Position numbers and translations under genes: made by a program. The notes below the pieces were generated by a model, which searched no databases, was not told where the DNA came from, and worked only from the letters and a program-made list of their open reading frames with translations. Shown piece by piece: positions 55,506 through 64,000 of a DNA stretch of 64,000 nt (the first letter of the stretch is position 1; each line of letters begins with the position of its first letter). Source of the DNA: Carettochelys insculpta (Eukaryota > Chordata > Testudines > Carettochelyidae); assembly GCF_033958435.1 (NCBI RefSeq), contig NC_134138.1, forward strand, positions 10,428,001 to 10,492,000. Reading direction: 5' to 3'.

Positions 55506-56215
55506 GGCTGCGTCTACACGTGCACGCTACTTCGAAGTAGCGGCAGTAACTTCGAAATAGCGCCCGTCACGTCTACACGTGTTGGGCGCTATTTCGAAGT
55601 TGAAATCGACGTTAGGCGGCGAGACGTCGAAGTCGCTAACCCCATGAGCGGATGGGAATAGCGCCCTACTTCGACGTTCAACATCGAAGTAGGGACGTGT
55701 AGACGATCCGCGTCCCGCAACATCGAAATAGCGGGGTCCTCCATGGCGGCCATCAGCTGGGGGGTTGAGAGATACTCTCTCTCCAGCCCTTGCGGGGCTC
55801 TGTGGTCACCGTGGGCAGCAGCCCTTAGCCCAGGGCTTCTGGCTGCTGCTGCTGCAGCTGGGGGTCCGTGCTGCATATACAGGGTCTGCAACTAGTTGTT
55901 GGCTCTGTGTATCTTGCACTGTTTAATGAAAGTGTGTCTGGGAGGGGCCCTTTAAGGGAGCGACTTGCTGTTGAGTCCGCCCCGTGACCCTGTCTGCAGC
56001 TGTGCCTGGCTCCCTTATTTCGATGTGTGCTACTTTGGCGTGTAGACGTTCCCTCGCTGTGCCTATTTCGATGTTGGGCTGAGCAACGTCGAAGTTGAAC
56101 ATCGACGTTGCCGGCCCTGGAGGACGTGTAGACGTTATTCATCGAAATAGCCTATTTCGATGTCGCAACATCGAAATAAGCTATTTCGAAGTTGGGTGCA
56201 CGTGTAGACGTAGCC
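55506..56215 (-). mobile_element. 710-bp GTCTACAC MITE, copy D
   Basis: Begins GGCTGCGTCTACACGTGCAC and ends GCACGTGTAGACGTAGCC, both ends intact. Duplication TCA at 55503-55505 and 56216-56218. Near-identical to copies A, B and C. Confidence 0.93.
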
Positions 56216-56384
56216 TCAGAGTGGGATTTTCTGAAACTCTCAGGGCTGGCCTAACTCTATTCTCAGTAACTTCGCTGTAAATTCCACCCCCTTCCTGTGC
56301 ATTATGGTGTGGGGCTGTTCAGTCCTCCTTAGGGGCTGGAGTAGGCCTGCACAGTTTTACAAGATTGAAGATATGGGGCATATC

Positions 56385-56600
56385 TAATGCATCTAAGGGT
56401 TCTGAGGAAGTTGTCTGATGGGATTGCAGAGCCATTGGCCATTCTCTTGGAAAGCTGTAGGACCTGAGCTGTAAGACCTGAGCTTTACCTCAAGAGAAGA
56501 CACAATGGCATTGGAAAAAGTTCAGAAAAGGGCATAAAAATGATTAGGGGTTTGGAACAGGTTTCATATGAAGAAAGATTAAAAAGACTCTATCTTCACA
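56385..56600 (+). mobile_element. CR1/L2-type LINE fragment
   Basis: Plus strand reads RVLRKLSDGIAEPLAILLES, then AWKKFRKGHK-like frame remnants, with CATATGAAGAAAGATTAAAA corresponding to SYEERLK. Short and rearranged. Confidence 0.55.
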
Positions 56601-56707
56601 ATATTCCGTTGAGGGCTTGGGATGGAATTTTCCTCTGGTCAGGTTGAAAGAAGGAGATTCATTTTTCTCCACTGCATGGGCCAGGGGTCACTTGCAGGTT
56701 TAAAATA

Positions 56708-56830
56708 CAGGCTGAGCCTCTGCAATCTGGGACTTTCTGGTCCACGGTCTGGCTAAGTCCATGGTCTGTCAAGACCATGGGTGATGCTGGACCAGAGTAT
56801 CTTGGAGGCCGGAGTGGGGACCAGCTGAGA
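56708..56830. mobile_element. Tigger/pogo-like end
   Basis: TA followed by CAGGCTGAGCCTCTGCAATC, similar to the left end at 4303. The right end is not found, so length is unknown. Confidence 0.45.
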
Positions 56831-58207
56831 GTCTGGCCACAGGAAGCTGTAGCTAGGGCTGAGCAGGTGCAGCCAAGGGAGGTAAGGATGGCAATGGTGT
56901 CTGGGGACCTGCTGCTGGGAAGCCAGTGGCAGCCAAGAGCTGCAGTTGAGGCCAGGCTGGGGCTAGGAAGCCATAGCCACGCTGGCAGCAGGGTGGTCAG
57001 AAGCAGGGAGCCTTGCCAGACCTAGAGCAGAGCCCAGTGGCCAGATGGGCATCCAAGAGTAGGTTGATCTAAGTGTGAGCTGCTTGTCCACAAGACAAGG
57101 ATGCTGGATAGATTAAGGAGTTGAGCCTACATCACAGAGGAAGCCTGTGACTGACTTAGGACTTGATCCCAGGTCTTCTAAGTCCCAGTGCCAGTTTAGT
57201 AACCATTTGTCCTCCCTCTCTCTTCCACTGTACACCTTAATTCTGGGTCCATAGCTGAGATGCCATCAAGGCAGAAATCTTGATGCACAGGTGGCTGTAA
57301 ACTTCATACGGTTCAATATACAGGTGCTACCAGCTGAATTTCTAACAGCCCTGACTCTCCATCAGCAGTCCCACCTGGGCACTGGTACAGGACAGTGGAA
57401 ATGCTAGTGCTGAAATTTCCTTGCAAACGATTCAATGAGATTGGGGAAATTACAGCTGTCAACTTCCACCACCATGGGCACAGGATGCATAATTAGTAGC
57501 TAAAAATAATTACAGTCTTGCAAATGAAAGGCAGGCATGTAAAACATGGGAGCAGTCAGGCTTGTCTGACACGGCATCGTTAAGGAAATGCATCATCTGT
57601 ACTCCAGCAATGGAGGTGGAGCGCACCTGACACACAGTAAGACTATTGAGCTATTAACTAAAATGTCTGCGGTGAGAAAAGTGAACCTGAATGTGGATTT
57701 GAGTGTGCAGAGGATACTGCTGTGTTAATAAACCTTTAATTTCTGATTGGATTCTCTCCGCCAATTCAGTTTCCCTTCTGTCTCCTGACTCTTGCCTCTT
57801 TTATTCCATCTTTTTTCAAAGTGGTGAAAATATTAAAGGCTGATAGAGAAAGTTTTCTCTGTTTCAAGATTAATCACCTTTCAGCGATGAGCCAAGAGTG
57901 GTGTCTGGCCAAAGAAAGGGTGAGTGAGGAGACGGTTGCATTTGCCTATTGCAAAAATGGAAGAGGTCCAATGATGAGCAATAAACGTTATTTGGGAGCA
58001 AGAGGGGAATGGTTGGAGGTGATTAAGCAATAGACAAGAGAAGAAACAGGCTGAGTGTGAGATTTGTAAAATAAAAGCTGCAATTCTGATGTCCAATTCC
58101 TGTTAAAATTAATGGCAATCCCATTGCAAACCCCACACTTGGACTATTTAGTTTAGAAAGATGAGTGGAGTTATATGAATGCAAGGGTGATAGGCACTCC
58201 TCTTTCT
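56831..58207. other. No gene recognised
   Basis: A GC-rich patch at 56780-57020 gives an 82-codon frame of low-complexity composition; not treated as a gene. A 70-codon frame at 57821-58033 has no motif. Confidence 0.45.
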
Positions 58208-61200
58208 TAGAATCATAGAAGTCTAGGGCTGGAAGGGACCTCAAGAGGTCATCTAGTCTGGCCCCCTTGCCTAAAGCAGGATCAACTCCAACTAAATCAT
58301 CCCAGCCAGGACAATGTCAAGTCAGGATTTAGACTTCTACAGATGGCAATTCCTCCACCTCTCTTGGTAACGCATTCCAGTCCTTCACCATCCTCCTGAT
58401 AAAATATTTTTTCCCAATATCCAACCTACATCTCTCCCTCTGCAACTTCCGACCATTTCTCCTTGTGCTGCCATCTCTCACCATCGAGAACAACCTCTCT
58501 CCATCCTCTTTAGAGCCCCCCTTCCAGGAAGTTCAAGGCTGCTATCAAATCGCCCCTCACTTTTCTCTTCTGCAAACTAACTAAGCCCAAATCTCTCAGC
58601 GTCTCCTTATAGATCATGTGCTCCAGACCCCTAATCATTTTGTTGCCCTCTGCTGAACCCACTTTTTTTCTATGCTGGGGGCCCTAGAACTGGATGAAGT
58701 ACTCCAGATGTGGCCTTACCAGTGCCAAGTAGAGGGGAATAATAACTTCTCTGGGTCTGCTGGAAATTCTTCTCGTAATGCACCCCAATATGCCATTAGC
58801 CTTCTTGACTATAAAACCACACTGTTCACTCATATCCAGCCTTACATCCAGAATAACCCCTGGGGTCCTTTTCTGTTGCACTGTTACTTAGCCAGTTGGT
58901 CCCCAGCCTGTCACAGTACTTGGGATTCTTCTGTCCTAAGTGCAGGACTCTGCACTTCCCATTGTTGAACCTCCTCAAATTTCTTTTGGCCCAATCCTCC
59001 AATTTTTCTAGGTCACTCTGGACCCTCACTAATATATCTACCTGACCCCCCTGCCTTAGTGTCATCTGCAAATTGTTGAGGGTACAATCCATCCCCTCAT
59101 CCAGGCCATTAATAAAGATGTTGAACAGCACTGGTTCTAGAACGGATCCTTGGGTTACTCCGCTTGCAACCAACCTTCAGCCAGACACTGAGCCATTGAC
59201 CTCTACCCATTGGGCCCGTTCACCAAGTGTTTTCTATGCACCTAATAGTCCATTTATCTAATCCATACTTCCTTAACTCATGGGCAAGAATGTTGTGGGA
59301 GACTGTATCAAAAGATTTCCTAAAGTCAAGGTACACATTCATTGACTTTCCCATGTCCATAGATCCAGTTACCTCATCATAGAAGCTAATCAGATTGGTC
59401 AGGCATGACTTACCCTGTCTGAATCTATGTTGACTGCTCTTGATCACTTTCCCCTCTTCTAAGTGCTCCAAAATGGATGCCTCGAGGATCCCCTCCATGA
59501 TTTTCCCAGGGACTGAAGGGAGGCTGACCAGTCTACAGTTCCCTGGATTGTCCTTCTTTCCTTTTTTAAAGATGGGCACTACATTTGCCTTTTTCCAGTC
59601 ATCCAGGACCTCTCCCAATCTCCACGAATTTTCAAAGATAATAGCCAAAGGCTCTGCAATGACATCTGCCAATTCCCTCAGTATTCTTGGATACATTAAA
59701 TCCAGACCCATGGATTTGTGTGTGTCTAGCATTTCTAAATAGCCCTTAACCTGTTCTTTCCCCACCGACAGCTGCCCACCTCTTTCCCATACTACATTGC
59801 CTAGTGCCATAGTTGGGGAGCTGACCTTGACCTTGAAGACTCAGGCAGAAAAAGCTTTGAGTACTTCAGCCCTTCCCACAACATTTGTCACCAGATTACC
59901 TCCCTCATCCAGTAATGGCTCCACACCATCTCTGATAATCCTCTTACTGTTAATATATCTGTAGAAGCCTCTCTTGTTGCCCTTCACATTCCTTGCTAGC
60001 TGCAGTTCCAAATGTGCTTTTGCTTTCCTGATTACCCCCATCCTCCTCCATTCTCCAGCCATATATTTACAATCCTCCTGAGTCATCTGTCCAAGTTTTC
60101 ACTTCTTATATGCATTTTTTCTGAGTTCAAGCTTGCCAAGGATTTCCCTTGTAAGCCAAGCTGGTTGCCTACCATACTTGCTTTCTTACTGCTCATTGGG
60201 ATGGTTTGCCCCTGTGCCTTCGAAAAGACCTCTTTAAAATACTGCCAGTTCTCCTGAGCTCCTTTCCTCTTCATATTAGCTTCCTGGGGTATCCTGCCCA
60301 TCATTTCTCTCAGGGAATCAAAGTCTGTTCTTCTGAAATCAGGGGTCTGTATTTTACTGCTCACCTTTCTTCCTTTTGTCAGAATCCTGAAATCTACCAT
60401 CTCCTGATCACTGCAGCCCAGGCTGCCACCCATTTCTATTTCTCATACTAGTTCTTCCCTGTTTGTGAGCAGAAGGTCAAGCTGTGCACAGCCCCAGTCA
60501 GTTCCTTCAGCACTAGTACCAGGAAGTTATTCCCAACATTCTCCAAAAACTTCCTGGATGGTCTGTGTGCTGCTGTATTGTTCTCCCAACAAATGTCTGG
60601 GAGATTAAAGTCTCCCATGAGAAGCAGCACCTGTGATTTGGAAGCTTCTTTTATTTGTCTGAAGAAATCCTCATCTGCCTCATCTACCTGACCTGGTGTT
60701 CTATAGAAGACACCAAACGTAACATTGCCTCTGTTGCATCTGCCTCTAAGCTTAACCCAAAGACACACAACTGTCTCTTCTCCCTCCATATACTGGGTCT
60801 CTGAGCAATCATATGCTCTCTCATATAAATTGCAACTCCTCCTCCTTTTCTCACAGTCTGTCATTCCTGAACAGTTTACAGCCTCCCATGACAGTGCCCC
60901 AGTTATGTGAGTCATCCCACCAAGTCTGGGTTATTCCAATCACCTCATACTTCTTTGACTGTGCCAGGGCCTCTAATTCTTCCTGTTTGTTTCCCAGGCT
61001 TCTTGCATTCGTCTACAAACATCTTAGATAATAAGCTGATTGGCCTACTTTCTCCTTTTGAATGAGTGGTCCACCTTTATTGTACCTTCTTCCTTTCCCA
61101 CTTACCTCAGGCCTTGTGTCATCATCCCCTGATGAACCTAGCTAGAAGCCCTCCTTGCTAGGTTTGCAAGTCTGCCTGCAAGATGCTCTTTCCTCTCTTC

Positions 61201-62215
61201 ATTAGGTGGATCCCATCACTTCCTAGCAATCCTTGCTTTCAAAACAGAATCCCATGGTCAAAGAAACCAAATCCCTTTCTCTGACACCACGGCTACGTCT
61301 ACACGTGCAGCCAACATCGAAATAGCTTATTTCGATGTTGCGACATCGAAATAGGCTATTTCGATGAATAACGTCTACACGTCCTCCAGGGCCGGCAACG
61401 TCGATGTTCAACTTCGACGTTGCTCAGCCCAACATCGAAATAGGCACAGCGAGGGAACGTCTACACGTCAAAGTAGCACACATCGAAATAGGGATGCCAG
61501 GCACAGCTGCAGACAGGGTCACAGGGCGGACTCAACAGCAAGCCGCTCCCTTAAAGGGCCCCTCCCAGACACAGTTGCACTAAACAACACAAGATACACA
61601 GAGCTGACAACTGGTTGCAGACCCTGTGCCTGCAGCATAGATCCCCAGCTGCCGCAGAAGCAGCCAGAAGCCCTGGGCTAAGGGCTGCTGCCCATGGTGA
61701 CCATAGAGCCCCGCAGGGGCTGGAGAGAGAGCATCTCTCAACCCCCCAGCTGATGGCCGCCATGGAGGACCCAGCAATTTCGACGTTGCGGGACGCGGAT
61801 CGTCTACACGGTCCCTACTTCGACGTTGAACGTCGAAGTAGGGCGCTATTCCTATCTCCTCATGAGGTTAGCGACTTCGACGTCTCGCCGCCTAACGTCG
61901 AAGTTAACTTCGAAATAGCGCCCGACGCGTGTAGACGCGACAGGCACTATTTCGAAGTTGGTGCCACTACTTCGAAGTAGCGTGCACGTGTAGACGCAGC
62001 TCACCTGAGCAACCTCGCACTGAACTTCCATGATTTGATGATCTGTACCTGGACCTCTTCCTTCAACAGGGAGGATGGATGAGAGCACCACTTGTGCTCC
62101 ATATTCATTATTCTGCCTTCCCAGAGTTACATAACCCACAGTGATCCTCTCAAGGTCATTCTTTGCTTTGTCGTTGGCTCCTACATGGAAAAGTGGGAAG
62201 GAGTAATTATCTGTG
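58208..62215 (-). mobile_element. Long CR1 LINE, ORF1 end to 3' UTR
   Basis: About 3.3 kb of CR1 on the minus strand, excluding the MITE at 61291-62001. Reading from 62200 down: FPLFHVGANDKAKNDLERI (block of the ORF1 SGNH-type esterase, GTND changed to GAND), YGAQVVLSSILPVEGRGPG, then beyond the MITE KGFGFFDHG and HLAGRLANLARRASS at the ORF1 end. ORF2 follows: the endonuclease with YEVIGITQTWWDDSHN, GVFYRTPGQVDEADEDFF and LLMGDFNLPDICWENN (about 60950-60550), then RT with ANVVPIFKKGKKDNPGNCR, KSMNVYLDFRKSFDTVSHNI and GVTQGSVLEPVLFNIFING, then [16 protein letters not shown]. The 3' end is near 58208. Scattered stops and a missing FADD make it inactive. Confidence 0.9.
61291..62001 (+). mobile_element. 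711-bp GTCTACAC MITE, copy E
   Basis: Begins GGCTACGTCTACACGTGCAG and ends CACGTGTAGACGCAGCT. Duplication CAC at 61288-61290 and 62002-62004. Without the insertion and one CAC, the CR1 ORF1 frame reads LLRWCQRKGFGFFDHG straight across. Closest to copy F. Confidence 0.93.
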
Positions 62216-62320
62216 TGTTAAAAATCTATTTGCCCCAGATACCTAAATGGCCCCCTCAAGGACTGAGCTCATAACCATGGATTTAACAGGCCAATGATCA
62301 CATCACTGAACTAACCCTTC
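62216..62320 (-). mobile_element. tRNA-derived SINE head
   Basis: Minus strand: an A-box-like TTAGTTCAGTGATGTGATCA, the run GGCCTGTTAAATCCATGG, a B-box-like GAGCTCAGTCCTTG and GGCCATTTAGGTATCTGGGG. Same family as 18446 and 48088. It lies at the 5' edge of the CR1 and probably marks where that copy is interrupted. Confidence 0.65.
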
Positions 62321-62506
62321 CACCTCATCGGACTTTTTTGAAATAAAAGAAAACTAACTTCACTCAGTTGGTGAAGTGACTAGCCAAGTAGTTTACAAGT
62401 AGTTTTAAAGGAATAGCTTCTTTGGCAACAGCTATTTATCCCATGGGATTCATTTCCACCAAAAGTTAAGAAGGCAAAATAGTACAATAAGGTTAGAAGT
62501 TGCTGA

Positions 62507-62748
62507 GGGCAGGTTTACATTACCCAGAAGATCAACCCACTGAGGGCATTTGGTTTTGCATGTCTGGTGGGGACACACAAAATCGAGCTATCAGGAATTA
62601 GAAGTTGACACCTGTACTTTCTCACTGACTTTCCTTAGTGAGGACAGCCAGCTATGTCGATTTCAGATAAGTCGATTCTAGCTTCACAATTGTCATAGCT
62701 AGAATTGTGTATCTGAAATCCACTTATTTTCCTAGTGTAGACCTGGCC
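62507..62748. mobile_element. 242-bp GTCTACAC-group MITE
   Basis: Left end GGGCAGGTTTACATTACC; complement of right end GGCCAGGTCTACACTAGG. Triplet TGA at 62504-62506 and 62749-62751. Interior hairpin around GTCGATTCTAGCTTCACAAT and ATAGCTAGAATTG. Confidence 0.7.
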
Positions 62749-63390
62749 TGAGATATTTCTACAGGTGAGAATAATTGGGTCAGATCCTCCACTGGCGTGA
62801 CTCAATATATTTCCACTGATGTAATGATGATTTACAGCAGCTGGCTTGCCATTCCTTACCACATTAGTTAGGATAAATGGTCATCCATCAAGGTCTTTGC
62901 TGGTTGTCAGATATAGCTGGGAGGGACATCCCTGTTGGCCTTTTTGGGGACAACGTATAACAAATCCATGGTCCATCTCTGAACCTGGTGACTGTCAGCA
63001 TCCTTCATACCACAGCCCCTTGGAACATCACATAACAGCAAGGACAGCACTTAGACCTCCTGCACTGAAAGCATCTTGAGCTAAAGCAGAAGATTTTTCA
63101 GCTGTAGGAACTATGATACACAGTAGAGCAGTTCTGACTCCATCTAAGAGAGGGCAACGGAACACACACGTGTGAAATTGGCTGGCTAGTTGGGATCTGT
63201 TGTTTTGGCACATCCAGAAGCAATCTCAAAATACTGGAAAGTGACAGATGTTTATGGCATTTTTTCCCAACAATGTGACGAATTGACAATTTGTGGGCTT
63301 CTCTCCTCCCTTTGTCAGGACTGAAGGCTGTTTCTAATGCTCACATCTCCTTGTAACTTGAGAACCCGCTGGCGGAGGTCAGTGGTTAAG
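62749..63390. other. No gene recognised
   Basis: Near 62770-62840 the text GGGTCAGATCCTCCACTGGC and TGATGATTTACAGCAGCTG resembles an old interspersed repeat. No exon supported. Confidence 0.4.
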
Positions 63391-63460
63391 ATGAAATCCT
63401 GACCCAATTGAAATCAATAGCAAAACTCCCATTGACTTCAATGAACTCAAGATTTCAACC
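63391..63460. repeat. Short palindromic interspersed repeat
   Basis: GAAATCCTGACCCAATTGAA and the complement of TTCAATGAACTCAAGATTTC form 26-bp imperfect arms. The pattern (ATTGACTTCAATG inside) is one I know as frequent in sauropsid genomes; the family name is uncertain. Confidence 0.5.
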
Positions 63461-64000
63461 TTCGAATCCAGCATCCAACATAGCCTCCTTTAAACTGGGC
63501 AATTTTAAAAGCCTCCCTGCCACACTGTACCTATTTATAAAACAAAGATGTCAAAGTTTGTCACTTTGTTCCCTTCAGTCATACAGCTGTGGGGTCATTG
63601 TGTCTGGTAAGGCTCGCCCCATCAGGGAAGCTTGTGATGGTGATTTCATTAGGAGAGGTGAGCTAGCAATCAAAAGGTCACCACTCAGGGGCTTTCAGAA
63701 CTTTCATGCCCTCCAAATTGTAATAATCTCAGTAGCACAGGGATCGCTTCTTCCAATTTCCTTGTGCGCTTTACAGCTGCTCTTGATTTTTCTATCTGCA
63801 AAGCATTTATTGTTCCAGGTTGGAGCATTGGCAGGGGTGACTCAGCAAAGCCCAGGATCTCATGCACATTCTGATTGTAATTTTTGATTGGTTACAGAAC
63901 TTCCCCGGAGCTGTCAGTGGCTGGAATATAAACAGGTGGGTGAGTAATAGGCTCAGGAAATCCTCAGTGCTTGTAGGTAGCTGATCAGATCCTGTTTCTT
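63461..64000. other. No gene recognised
   Basis: Open frame 63408-63887 on the plus strand has no motif and overlaps the palindromic repeat. Nothing else seen. Confidence 0.45.

Noticed and set aside
57821..58033. 70-codon frame as a host exon
   Set aside because: No domain recognised and no convincing splice sites on both sides.
1..64000. CRISPR arrays, bacterial operons or phage genes
   Set aside because: No regularly spaced repeats, no bacterial gene density and all recognised proteins are from eukaryotic transposons.

Overview
This window looks like vertebrate intergenic or intronic DNA. I could not support a single host exon, tRNA, rRNA, CRISPR array or bacterial-type operon. What it holds is a dense, layered collection of transposable elements. 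The mix points to a sauropsid, most likely a turtle: CR1 LINEs with ATTCTATG 3' ends, a second CR1/L2-group LINE ending in TTCTTATG repeats, tRNA-derived SINEs (one with a CR1-like tail), RTE-like LINEs, Penelope-like elements (PLEs) with a GIY-YIG domain, and very many DNA transposons whose ends carry the core GTCTACAC. The taxon is an inference from these families; a crocodilian is not excluded.

Layout. 1-2.3 kb: hAT-like MITE, CR1-type LINEs and a palindromic MITE inside a CR1. 2.3-7.2 kb: mostly unassigned, with a Tigger-like element, microsatellites and a PLE nested in a MITE. 7.2-14.1 kb: three LINE remnants with reverse transcriptase sequence, a foldback MITE and a fragment of a Harbinger accessory gene. 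15.0-15.8 kb: a roughly 345-bp tandem unit and a second palindromic MITE. 17.7-23.7 kb: CR1 joined to a tRNA-like SINE head, then a LINE tail split by a roughly 4.9-kb PIF/Harbinger element carrying both a Myb/SANT-like gene and a decayed DDE transposase, itself split by a 710-bp non-autonomous relative. 26-35.5 kb: PLEs, hAT, foldback MITE, two inverted 710-bp MITEs and another LINE. 38.9-41.1 kb: a three-level nest (CR1 within CR1, with two MITEs inside the inner one). 42-48.3 kb: LINE, MIR-like SINEs, hAT, PLEs, nested MITEs and a SINE. 49.7-56.6 kb: CR1/L2-group LINEs, PLEs and a fourth near-identical 710-bp MITE. 58.2-62.2 kb: the longest CR1, reaching into the ORF1 esterase domain, split by a 711-bp MITE.

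How the parts relate. The Harbinger-type element at 18714-23655 is the only one here with transposition genes. Its ends resemble those of the 710-bp, 436-bp and other GTCTACAC elements, and most of these are flanked by exact 3-bp target duplications, so a transposase of this family plausibly moved them all. Its own transposase carries stops, a frameshift, the 710-bp insertion and an apparent Asp-to-Asn change at the first catalytic position. Nesting gives a relative chronology: CR1, CR1/L2-group, RTE-like and MIR-like elements are hosts, while PLE and GTCTACAC elements are later insertions. I found no convincing undescribed molecular system. The most unusual signals are the many variable 3-bp target sites, the self-insertion into the transposase, and the compact inverted PLE copies with 10-bp target duplications.
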